DNA of 64,000 nt, taken from contig QQUA01000006.1 in the NCBI GenBank assembly GCA_008501825.1, forward strand, positions 661,244 through 725,243, given 5' to 3'. The notes under the pieces were generated by a model. That model made no database searches and had not been told where the DNA came from. It was given only the letters and a program-made list of their open reading frames with translations. This stretch comes from Planctomycetota bacterium (GTDB taxonomy: Bacteria; Planctomycetota; UBA1135). Position numbers and translations under genes: made by a program. How positions within the stretch are numbered: the stretch's first letter is position 1; every line of letters begins with the position of its first letter. Positions 29,645-37,212 of this stretch are shown piece by piece.

Positions 29645-31108
29645 TTATACAAATCGATCCAGATAGGGGGCAAGGTGGAATTTGCGGCCGGCTCCGGCTT
29701 CGTTCATATAGCGGACGTTGCCGTAAATCGGTCTTTCCGGCCCCCAAGGCCGGTCGAAACGGCCGAAACACCAGGAAATTCCCGAATAAGAATTTGGATC
29801 TCGACCGTCGAGGGCGAAGCGATTATTTAAATGCACCAAAGCTTCAAAGGCTTGTTCTGGTTCTTGAAACCAAGCCAGCAGCTGCTTTCCCCAAAGCATG
29901 CGTAAATACCCGTGAATTCTGCCTTCGGTAATTAACTGCCGCTGCATGGCGTTCCACAGCTTGCTGCCGGTTTCGGCAGCTTCCAATGTTTCCAGGGAAT
30001 ATAGGGCACTGCGACGGTCTTTTTGATGTTTGGCTAAACTTCGTCGGGCCCAAACCGGTACGCTTTCATAGCTCTCTGCGTTTTCAAACCGGTGGTGGAA
30101 TTGAAAACCCAACTCGCGCCACGTAATGACTTGGTCCAAAAATCTTTCCCAAGCTTCGGGCAATCCCCACCAACCGTGTACCGAGCCCCGATTTGCGGTC
30201 GGAAAGGAATCGGGGAAACCTCCGGCTCGGCGATAAAGATCTTGGATGATCTCATGGCTGGAAAGGTGACCGAAGTGAAGATAAGGGGACAGCCCGCTAT
30301 GGACTTCCTCGAGGAGGTGCTTGTTCGGTTCGCCGTAATGATCCAGGTCTTGCTTCATAAAACGGCGCCAGCGCTTTCGCGCTTCTTTTTCACCGCCAAT
30401 GGCAGGAAGCGGGGTCACTTCGTGATCCAGAGGAAGGGATTGTAGATTAGTGGTCTTTGCCGACAAAAGGCCGGCGGTCGCTTGCGGCCAACGTTTTCGC
30501 GTGCCGGCGGGAAGGCGCTTGAACGGTGGGAGGCCAGAACCAGGCAAGGGCCGCCGAAGCGGCCGCAATTGCAAATGCCCTTCCAACTCCTTTTGACAAT
30601 AACGTCGAAAGTCCACGGCTCGGTGAAAGGCTTTATTCGGAGCTTGCAAGGGAACCAGGCCGCAGGAGTCCACTGCTTCCAATGGCACCGGGCAGAGCGA
30701 GGCCGCCCTTTTCAGCATGGCGGGAAAAATGAAGGCCGGAGAATCGTCGGCGATTACCGTGGCGGCGTGGTTAGCCAAATGTTGAAGCAAGCCTTTTCCT
30801 TCGCCCGGCTTCTTTTCCACGAATGGAAAATAGCCAACTGCCGAACCCTCCAATTCCCGCCGATGCTGGTTCATGCCCTGTAAAAGGAAGGCATGACTTC
30901 GGTCGCTGGCCCACCGGGTATCGCAACGTAAGGCTTCCAAAATCAACAGCGGCTTGCCCAGGCTGCGAGCCCATTGCACCGCCCTTTGCAAAGCGAAGTT
31001 GTAATGCAAACGGCGATTGGCCGTCATCCAATAGAGGACGTAGCCGCCGTCGGTTCGAATTTCCTTACGGTTGAGCAGTCGAATGCGGTGCTCCGGAAAG
31101 GGCTTCAT
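29645..31108 (-). CDS. phr: Deoxyribodipyrimidine photolyase, class II
   Basis: 487 residues. The N-terminal antenna-binding alpha/beta domain begins VLYWMTANRRLHYNFAL, as in class II CPD photolyases. The C-terminal FAD domain shows LSPYLHFGHLSS, TWRELGFQFHHR, GRIHGYLRMLWGKQLL and the class II end block ALDGRDPNSYSGISWCFGRFDRPWG. It repairs cyclobutane pyrimidine dimers using blue light and reduced FAD. It is convergent with the TIGR01777 gene (9 bases between stops) and so probably has its own promoter in the 176-base spacer before 31285. Confidence 0.9.
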   Translation of the reverse strand: MKPFPEHRIRLLNRKEIRTDGGYVLYWMTANRRLHYNFALQRAVQWARSLGKPLLILEALRCDTRWASDRSHAFLLQGMNQHRRELEGSAVGYFPFVEKKPGEGKGLLQHLANHAATVIADDSPAFIFPAMLKRAASLCPVPLEAVDSCGLVPLQAPNKAFHRAVDFRRYCQKELEGHLQLRPLRRPLPGSGLPPFKRLPAGTRKRWPQATAGLLSAKTTNLQSLPLDHEVTPLPAIGGEKEARKRWRRFMKQDLDHYGEPNKHLLEEVHSGLSPYLHFGHLSSHEIIQDLYRRAGGFPDSFPTANRGSVHGWWGLPEAWERFLDQVITWRELGFQFHHRFENAESYESVPVWARRSLAKHQKDRRSALYSLETLEAAETGSKLWNAMQRQLITEGRIHGYLRMLWGKQLLAWFQEPEQAFEALVHLNNRFALDGRDPNSYSGISWCFGRFDRPWGPERPIYGNVRYMNEAGAGRKFHLAPYLDRFV

Positions 31109-31284
31109 CGGTGTTTCAAAGGCTCGGTGGCTTCCATTCTTGGGAGAAGCATGTTGCCCTGCGGAAGCCGCATTCTCCAGGAATTTCTTTCCTTAGGAGA
31201 CCAAACGAGCGGGTCCCAGGGAAAGCGGCTAAACTGTGGGGCCACATCCCCGGCACGGCCGCTCCTGCGATTTCTCTCCCCTCC

Positions 31285-32409
31285 ATGACCACCAAGACTG
31301 AACTCGCCGTCGTCGGCGCCCATTTCGATCTTCCGGGGACCTTGGTTCACGCTGAACCCTTTGGCAGCGGCCATATCAACGATACCTGGAAGGTGATTTA
31401 CCGTAACGGCCGCCAACAGTCTTCGTGGCTCCACCAAAGGATTAATCAGCACGTTTTTCCCGACGCGGATCGATTGATGGAGAACATCGATCGGGTTTCG
31501 GAGCATTTGCAAATGAAGCTGGCCCATTTACCTCATACCGAAAGGGCGCGGCGTTGCTTGCAAGTGATTCCAACCCGGGGAGGCCGGCGCTATTACCGAG
31601 GGGACAGCGGCGACGCCTGGCGGACCTATAACTTCGTTTCGGGAACCCGGACCTTCGACGTGGTTCGTTCCCAGAAAATGGCTTATGAAGCGGCCAGGGC
31701 GTTCGGTCTGTTTCAACGTCAACTGGAAGATTTTCCCGAACCGCGCCTACATGAGACTCTGGCACATTTCCACGACACCCCGTCGCGAATTCAAACCCTG
31801 CTGCAGGCAGCGGGGGCCGACGAAGTCGGGCGCCTGGCCCAATCTCGGGCTGAAGTCGATTTCGTGTTGGAGCGCCAGACTTTGGCCGCGACCTTGGTGG
31901 AATTGCATCAAAAGGGAGAAATCCCCGAACGAGTAACTCACAACGACACCAAGATCAACAACGTCTTGATGGACGAGGAAAGTGGTGAAGGCATTTGCGT
32001 CGTGGACCTGGAAACGGTCATGCCCGGCTTATCTTTGTATGATTTCGGCGATTTGGTGCGAACCGCCAGTCATCAGGTGGCCGAGGACGAACCCGATCTT
32101 TCTCGGGTTGAGGTAGATCCGGAATTATTCCGAGCGCTGGTGCGAGGTTATTGGAGTCAAGCCGGAACTTTTCTCAATGAACTTGAGAAGCAGCATTTAT
32201 TGACTGCCGGCATGATTATTACCATGGAAACCGGGATGCGTTTTTTGAGCGATCACTTGCAAGGGGACCGGTATTTCAAGGTCCACCACGACGGCCAAAA
32301 CCTGGATCGGTGCCGAACTCAATTCGCCTTGGTTCGAAGTATGGAGCGACAGCAGGGTCGATTGCTCGAAGTCGTCGCCGAAGCGGTGGAAGAGGCGGTT
32401 GAAGCCTAG
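31285..32409 (+). CDS. NahK-like phosphotransferase (sugar/aminoglycoside kinase fold)
   Basis: 374 residues. The catalytic core VTHNDTKINNVL followed by VVDLETVMPGLSLYDFGDL gives the Brenner HxDxxxxN and Mg-binding D of aminoglycoside-phosphotransferase-fold kinases, and is closest in pattern to N-acetylhexosamine 1-kinase (NahK). The N-terminal PFGSGHINDTWKV is a glycine-rich nucleotide loop. The expected reaction is anomeric phosphorylation of an N-acetylhexosamine; the substrate is inferred from motif only. The first sensible start is the ATG at 31285. The open frame runs further upstream without support. The stop TAG lies 1 base outside an insertion sequence. Confidence 0.8.
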   Translation: MTTKTELAVVGAHFDLPGTLVHAEPFGSGHINDTWKVIYRNGRQQSSWLHQRINQHVFPDADRLMENIDRVSEHLQMKLAHLPHTERARRCLQVIPTRGGRRYYRGDSGDAWRTYNFVSGTRTFDVVRSQKMAYEAARAFGLFQRQLEDFPEPRLHETLAHFHDTPSRIQTLLQAAGADEVGRLAQSRAEVDFVLERQTLAATLVELHQKGEIPERVTHNDTKINNVLMDEESGEGICVVDLETVMPGLSLYDFGDLVRTASHQVAEDEPDLSRVEVDPELFRALVRGYWSQAGTFLNELEKQHLLTAGMIITMETGMRFLSDHLQGDRYFKVHHDGQNLDRCRTQFALVRSMERQQGRLLEVVAEAVEEAVEA

Positions 32410-32410
32410 G

Positions 32411-32435
32411 GAAACTGGCACAAAGCATTGGAGGT
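32411..32435 (+). repeat. Left terminal inverted repeat of the IS
   Basis: Reads GAAACTGGCACAAA then GCATTGGAGGT. The inverse complement at 33525-33549 reads GAAACTGGCACAAA then CTATTGGAGGT, so 23 of 25 positions match. Confidence 0.9.
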
Positions 32436-32515
32436 AATTTTTAAACCTCCGGCGTAACCAAAGCCGCCTCAAGCCGTCTGCCTAGCCGAACCCCTTTCTT
32501 TCGGAGGCACCGGCG

Positions 32516-33535
32516 ATGCCGCGTTTTCAACCCCCGCACTGCCCCTGGGACGCCTGTCCCAGCCGCACCGATTCCGTCCCCTTCCGCTTTCAAAAACGAG
32601 GCTTCTACTGTGGCCGCCAGCAACGAAGAATCCAGCGCTTTTGGTGCCACGGCTGCCGCCGTTCCTTCTCGTCGCAAAGCTTCAAGTTTCACTATCGCCT
32701 GAAGTACGGCCGGCTCCATCTCGACTTCTGGCCGCTGGTGGTGAGCAAGGTCACCCTGCGACAAAGCGCTCGCATGCTGGGAGTGGATCGCCGCACCTTG
32801 GCCGACCGCCTGTTGCGCATGGGCGAACACGCTCGCCGCTTCCATCGCTTGCGATTACAGGAGGTGGCCGCTCGAGGCGGACTGCCGGGAGTATTTCAAC
32901 TGGATGAGTTAGAAACCTTCGAAACCGACCGCAGACTGCAGCCGGTGACCGTTCCGGTGCTGATCCACCGTGCCAAGTATTTCGTCGTTCACCTGACCGC
33001 CGGCACCTTGCCCTGCCGGGGATCGCTCCCTCCGCGGTTGAGAAAGAAGAAGGAGGAACGGGAAAAACTGTTCGGCAAGAGACGCTCGCAGTCCCGGCAA
33101 GGAGTGGAAGCATGCTTGCAGACTTTGAAGGAGGTCTTGCCTCCAAGGCAGCCGGCGGTGCTGCAAAGCGATCGCAAGAAGATCTATCCCAGCGTCTTGA
33201 AATCGGTGTTTGGAGCCGCAGGTTTCCAGCACCTGCAGGAGTGCTCCAAGCGCAAGCGGGACCGAGGCAACCCGCTGTTTCCGATCAACCACACCTTGGC
33301 GCAGATGCGGGACAACCTCTCCCGGCTGGTGCGCCGCAACTGGGGCCACTCCAAGAAGCGGAGTTGGCTGCGACTCCACATGTGGCTATGGCTTTTGTGG
33401 CGCAACTACGTGCGGCCGATCACCGCCGAGGGTGATCCCCCGACTCCAGGGATGTTGCTGGGCGTGACTTCTCGGCGTTGGACCGCCAAGGAGCTGTTTC
33501 GGTGGAGGATCTTTTCTTCCTCCAACCTCCAATAG
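32516..33535 (+). CDS. IS transposase, zinc-ribbon plus DDE-like
   Basis: 339 residues. The N-terminal zinc ribbon uses C9/C14 and C44/C47 (CPWDACP, CHGC). An HTH region follows (LRQSARMLGVDRRTLADRLL, ~81-100). Acidic residues of a DDE-type core are visible at D130 in FQLDELETFE and D219 in VLQSDRKKIYP; the third acidic residue is not obvious. GGAGG lies 8 bases before the ATG. The frame is intact from end to end, so the element may still be active. Arg/Lys-rich segments fit DNA binding. The family is uncertain. Confidence 0.85.
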   Translation: MPRFQPPHCPWDACPSRTDSVPFRFQKRGFYCGRQQRRIQRFWCHGCRRSFSSQSFKFHYRLKYGRLHLDFWPLVVSKVTLRQSARMLGVDRRTLADRLLRMGEHARRFHRLRLQEVAARGGLPGVFQLDELETFETDRRLQPVTVPVLIHRAKYFVVHLTAGTLPCRGSLPPRLRKKKEEREKLFGKRRSQSRQGVEACLQTLKEVLPPRQPAVLQSDRKKIYPSVLKSVFGAAGFQHLQECSKRKRDRGNPLFPINHTLAQMRDNLSRLVRRNWGHSKKRSWLRLHMWLWLLWRNYVRPITAEGDPPTPGMLLGVTSRRWTAKELFRWRIFSSSNLQ

Positions 33536-33549
33536 TTTGTGCCAGTTTC
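33525..33549 (-). repeat. Right terminal inverted repeat of the IS
   Basis: Inverse complement of the left repeat with 2 mismatches in 25. Its last two bases (33548-33549) are also the last two bases of the stop codon of the adjacent M18 aminopeptidase gene. Confidence 0.9.
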
Positions 33550-34840
33550 AGGTTAGGAATGTGGTCATCGCCCGAATCATCCACTCAGGATCCTTCGAAC
33601 CGCACATTTCCCGAATGGAATGCATGGACAACTGGGCGCTGCCCACGTCTACCGTTCGGATTCCCAACCGGGCTGCGGTCAAGGGGCCGATGGTCGAGCC
33701 GCAGGCCAAATCGCTACGGTTGACGAATTTTTGCACCGGGACCTGAGCCGCTTCGCAAGCGGCTTGAAACATGGCTTCGGTTTCCCCTTCGCTGGCGTAG
33801 CGGAGGTTTTGGTTGATTTTGATGACCGGCCCGCCATTGATTTGAACGGTGTGATTCGGCTCGTGCTTTTCTGCATAGTTGGGATGGGTGGCGTGGGCCA
33901 TGTCGGCGGAAACGCAAATCGAGTTGGCGATCGCCCGGTGATAGCTTTCCCGATCGCCTCCCAATCCGATCACGATCCGTTCCAGAAGATCGCCAAGCAA
34001 AGGGCTGTCGGCGCCGCGATTGGAGGCGCTGCCAACTTCCTCGTGGTCGAACAAGCTGACAACCGGTATCTGAGCCGGCGGAGTCTCCTGATCGAGGCGG
34101 CGCTGAAGCGCGCTCAGTGCTCCGTGGCTGGAACAAAGATTGTCCAGGCGCGGGCCAAAAACGAATTCGTCCTGCAAGCCGCCGAGAGTGGCCGGGACCA
34201 AATCATGGCACATGGCGTCCCAACTCAGAACGTCCCCTTCGGCGACACCGACCAGGTCGGCCAGGACTCTTCGAAGGCCGGGCATCGACGGGCTCTGCAA
34301 GCCCCAAACCGGAGCCATGTGCTGTTGTTTGTTCAGTTGCAGTCCTTCGCTGTAGATCTCGCGATTCAGATGAATGGCGAGCTGCGGCACCCTCAGGATC
34401 GGCCGGTCGATTCGGAAGAGTTCCACGCGAGGGCCGGAGGCCGACCTAAGCCAAATTTGGCCAGACAAGCCTAAGTCTCTATCAAGCCATGAGTTGAGGA
34501 GGACGCCGCCGTACACCTCGACGCCCAACTGGGACCAGCCGGCGCTTTTGCGGTCGGGTTGCGGCTTGAGCCGCAGGTTCGGACTGTCGGTATGAGCCCC
34601 CAAGATCCGGAATCCAGCCGAGGCTTCGCAATTCTCCGGCACCGCCCAAGCCAGCAAGCTGCCTCCTCTCCGGCAGAAGAAACGACCGCTGCCGCCGGGC
34701 CAAGCCTGAGTTTCTTCCAACGGTTGGAAGCCGTTGGCCTGCAGGCGTTTAGCTGCCTCACCACAAGCGTGGTAGGGGGTAGGCGAGGCGTCCAGGAACT
34801 GAAGGAGATCCTTTGCCGTCTCCAACTCGGGGGTAGCCAT
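33548..34840 (-). CDS. apeB: M18-family aspartyl aminopeptidase
   Basis: 430 residues, the usual M18 length. The di-zinc ligands and catalytic blocks are visible as GAHTDSPNLRLKP, FVFGPRLDNLCSSH, SLFDHEEVGSAS and VSADMAHATHPNY. It removes N-terminal Asp/Glu residues in the cytoplasm. It ends MTTFLT followed by a TGA in which the T comes from flanking DNA and the GA from the end of the insertion sequence. The pre-insertion stop would have been TAG at the same codon, so the protein is unchanged. The ATG start is divergent from the CotH gene, with a 106-base spacer. Confidence 0.9.
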   Translation of the reverse strand: MATPELETAKDLLQFLDASPTPYHACGEAAKRLQANGFQPLEETQAWPGGSGRFFCRRGGSLLAWAVPENCEASAGFRILGAHTDSPNLRLKPQPDRKSAGWSQLGVEVYGGVLLNSWLDRDLGLSGQIWLRSASGPRVELFRIDRPILRVPQLAIHLNREIYSEGLQLNKQQHMAPVWGLQSPSMPGLRRVLADLVGVAEGDVLSWDAMCHDLVPATLGGLQDEFVFGPRLDNLCSSHGALSALQRRLDQETPPAQIPVVSLFDHEEVGSASNRGADSPLLGDLLERIVIGLGGDRESYHRAIANSICVSADMAHATHPNYAEKHEPNHTVQINGGPVIKINQNLRYASEGETEAMFQAACEAAQVPVQKFVNRSDLACGSTIGPLTAARLGIRTVDVGSAQLSMHSIREMCGSKDPEWMIRAMTTFLT

Positions 34841-34946
34841 GGCAGCAGCCTAACGGCGCCCCGAGCCTCCGGCCTTCACACTTCCTTCAACTCAGGTTTA
34901 CGATGTTATCTAGCCCCCCCTCACCTGTTTCTGAACCCGGCTCCCC

Positions 34947-37076
34947 ATGCGCTTGCTCCCCCTCTGCCTGCTTTGGCTCGCGGCCAGCCCGCTCCTGGCC
35001 CAATACCCTTACCCGCTTCACGATGCCAGTTTTGCCGAGGCAGACTCGGTCATCTTCCTGGACCAAGAGGTGATGCACGTCACCGTGACCATGGACGAGG
35101 CCGATTTGGACGCCTTCCTCGCCGACCGCTGGATCGAGGAATATGCCCGCTGCACGGTGCGATTTCAGAATTCGAAAATCGACGAAACTCTGATGGACGT
35201 GGGCATTCGGCCCCGGGGTTTCAGCGCGCGCAGCTCGAAAAAATTTCCCTGGAAATTGAGCTTTACCGAGTTCGTCCCCGGTCGAAAGTTTCATGGCCTG
35301 AAGAAATTCAATCTTGGGGGAGACGCCACCGATCCTTCCCTATGCCGCTCGACTTTGACTTTCCGAATTCACCGCGCCATGGGAGTGCCGGCGCCGCGGA
35401 CCCATCACGTTTGGTTGACCATCAACGACGGCAGGAAGATCAAGGGGACTTTCATTAACTTTGAACAGGTGGACGACGAATTTGTGGATGCCTGGTTCGG
35501 CAACGATACCGGTGATTTATACAAATGCCGCAATAAAGGTCCCTTGCCCGGTGTTCCCGGAGGTGAGGCCGACTTGCAGTACATTTGGCCGGGAACTCCT
35601 GAGGTTTATCGAAATCGGCCTTCCTATGAGGAAAAGATCAACGACGAGAACTTCGTTCTATTTGCGAACTTCGTCGACTTCATCAACAATGCCGACGACG
35701 CAGCTTTTCGAGCTGGAATCGGCTCGTGGTTGAACGTGGATGGATTCCTCCGAGCCATGGCGGTGGACATGACCATCGGAGGTTGGGACGGCTACTGGAT
35801 CGGCGCCAACAACTACTACCTTTATTGGAACGTCGATTCCCAACGTTTTGAATACTTACCATGGGATACGGACCACACTTTTGGCATGGATTACGTGGTG
35901 TATCCGATTTACGGGGATTTCGGCAACAATTGGGCCGCCCGCGGCTACTACAACTGGGGCAAAAGTGGATTCGGCCACGGCTTGAACGCTACTGCGGTTC
36001 TCATTGCTCGAATCTTGAGCATTCCCGCTTACGATCAAGCCCTGATGCGCTACGTTCGAGAATGCAAGGACGGCCCCTTTTCACTGGATGCCAATGACGC
36101 CTTTTTGAATATGAAGCACCTACTTTTGCTGCCTTACGCTTTTCAAGGTGTGTTCTCAGGCCTGGACATGGACTGGCTCTATACCCCGATCAGCTTCACC
36201 ACCGCCTTTGAATGGCCGTTTGAATATGAACGTTTCCGGGTGCCTTGTACTTGGGGTTTGAAGCCGTTCATTCGCAAACGCATGGAGAAAATCGAAGAGA
36301 CTTATCCCTTCCCGCAACCCCTGCCTACGGTCAGGGTCAATGAGGCCATGGCGGACAACGATGCCACTCTTCGTGACGAGGCCGGAGAATTCGAAGATTG
36401 GGTCGAACTCTATAACTATGGCGCTTCTCCGGTTGATTTGAGCGGCATGTACTTGAGCGATCAACCCGGAACTCCAAAGCAATGGCAAATCCCAGCCGGG
36501 ACCGTGTTGAGCCCCGGCGAGTTTCTCCTGTTTTGGTGCGATAACGATCTCTGGCAAGGCTCCTTGCACACCAACTTCAAACTCTCCAAGGATGGAGATG
36601 AAGGAGTTTATTTGTTTGACACCGACGCCAACGACAACCGTTGGCTGGCCTCCCTGCACTTGCCTCGTAGTTTTTCCGATCAATCCTTCGGTATGTTTCC
36701 CGACGGCAGTTTGCACGCCAAGGCATTGGATCGGCCCACTCCCCGTTACGCCAACTGGGACGGAAGCCTGATGCTCGACGTCCTCGGAGATTGCCCCGGC
36801 ACTCTGGAATTCAACGTGATCGGCGCCAGCCCTTATGGGCAGGTTGCCTATCTGGTTTCGCAAGGAATGGGGAACGCCACCGTGCCGACTGGGACCGCCT
36901 GCGAGGGCTTGGTTCTTGGCCTGGATGCCTTCGCCACACTGGCCGCCGTGGTTGAGGCGAATGAAAACGGCACCGCGATCTTTCGACAAGCCTTGCAAGC
37001 TCCGGCTTGCGGTCGCTGGTTCGTTCAGGCTGTGGACTTGAATACCTGTCAAGCCACCGAAGTTCATAATTTTTGA
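34947..37076 (+). CDS. Secreted CotH-kinase/lamin-tail-domain protein
   Basis: 709 residues with signal peptide LLPLCLLWLAASPLLAQ. The CotH kinase-like domain (~40-430) contains MDVGIRPRGFSARSSKKFPWKLSF, a THHVWLTINDGR segment and the acidic motif YLPWDTDHTFGMD. A lamin-tail domain (~455-570) follows, with VNEAMADNDATLRDEAGEFEDWVELYNYG and DLSGMYLSDQPGTPKQWQIPAG. The last ~95 residues form a four-cysteine module shared with the protein at 50816-51598. CotH proteins phosphorylate other proteins in spores. Bacterial secreted versions are common in planctomycetes and myxobacteria, with unknown targets. Confidence 0.85.
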   Translation: MRLLPLCLLWLAASPLLAQYPYPLHDASFAEADSVIFLDQEVMHVTVTMDEADLDAFLADRWIEEYARCTVRFQNSKIDETLMDVGIRPRGFSARSSKKFPWKLSFTEFVPGRKFHGLKKFNLGGDATDPSLCRSTLTFRIHRAMGVPAPRTHHVWLTINDGRKIKGTFINFEQVDDEFVDAWFGNDTGDLYKCRNKGPLPGVPGGEADLQYIWPGTPEVYRNRPSYEEKINDENFVLFANFVDFINNADDAAFRAGIGSWLNVDGFLRAMAVDMTIGGWDGYWIGANNYYLYWNVDSQRFEYLPWDTDHTFGMDYVVYPIYGDFGNNWAARGYYNWGKSGFGHGLNATAVLIARILSIPAYDQALMRYVRECKDGPFSLDANDAFLNMKHLLLLPYAFQGVFSGLDMDWLYTPISFTTAFEWPFEYERFRVPCTWGLKPFIRKRMEKIEETYPFPQPLPTVRVNEAMADNDATLRDEAGEFEDWVELYNYGASPVDLSGMYLSDQPGTPKQWQIPAGTVLSPGEFLLFWCDNDLWQGSLHTNFKLSKDGDEGVYLFDTDANDNRWLASLHLPRSFSDQSFGMFPDGSLHAKALDRPTPRYANWDGSLMLDVLGDCPGTLEFNVIGASPYGQVAYLVSQGMGNATVPTGTACEGLVLGLDAFATLAAVVEANENGTAIFRQALQAPACGRWFVQAVDLNTCQATEVHNF

Positions 37077-37094
37077 AAGCCGGCGATCCTAGGG

Positions 37095-37127
37095 GGCGGC
37101 CAGGGGCTTTGCTATCCTCTGGCCGCC
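37095..37127. terminator. Strong hairpin between CotH gene and tRNA
   Basis: GGCGGCCAGGGG pairs with CCTCTGGCCGCC (12 bp with one wobble) around a 9-base loop, 18 bases after the CotH stop and 2 bases before the tRNA. No T-run follows because the tRNA begins at once. It could end the CotH transcript or shape tRNA 5'-processing. Confidence 0.5.
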
Positions 37128-37129
37128 TC

Positions 37130-37205
37130 GGGCCGGTAGCTCAATGGTTAGAGCCGCGCACTCATAATGCGTTGGTTGCGGGTTCAAGTCCTGCCCGGCC
37201 TACCA
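37130..37205 (+). tRNA. tRNA with CAU anticodon, tRNA-Ile2-like
   Basis: A 76-nt cloverleaf with all four stems: acceptor GGGCCGG/CCGGCCT, D stem GCTC/GAGC, anticodon stem GCGCA/TGCGT with loop CTCATAA, T stem GCGGG/CCTGC with loop TTCAAGT. CCA is encoded. The anticodon CAT is at 37163-37165. The 8-base D loop (AATGGTTA) and variable region TGGTT resemble E. coli tRNA-Ile2 (ileX/ileY) more than elongator Met, so C34 is probably converted to lysidine by TilS to read AUA. Elongator tRNA-Met cannot be excluded from sequence alone. The tRNA itself is certain. Confidence 0.95.
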
Positions 37206-37212
37206 GGCCTTG

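Larger units (their letters stand above)
32411..33549 (+). mobile_element. Complete insertion sequence (~1139 bp)
   Basis: The element is bounded by 25-bp imperfect inverted repeats (2 mismatches) and carries one intact transposase gene with a good ribosome-binding site. AGG is found directly outside both ends (32408-32410 and 33550-33552), consistent with a 3-bp target duplication. It sits exactly between two convergent genes. The family was not identified with certainty: the zinc-ribbon plus DDE-like transposase recalls the IS1/IS1595/ISL3 end of the spectrum, but a 3-bp duplication does not fit those well. Confidence 0.9.

Noticed and set aside
31111..31284. N-terminal extension of the NahK-like kinase to 31111
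   Set aside because: The added residues have no family resemblance and fill the whole spacer to the photolyase start; the ATG at 31285 fits the family N-terminus.
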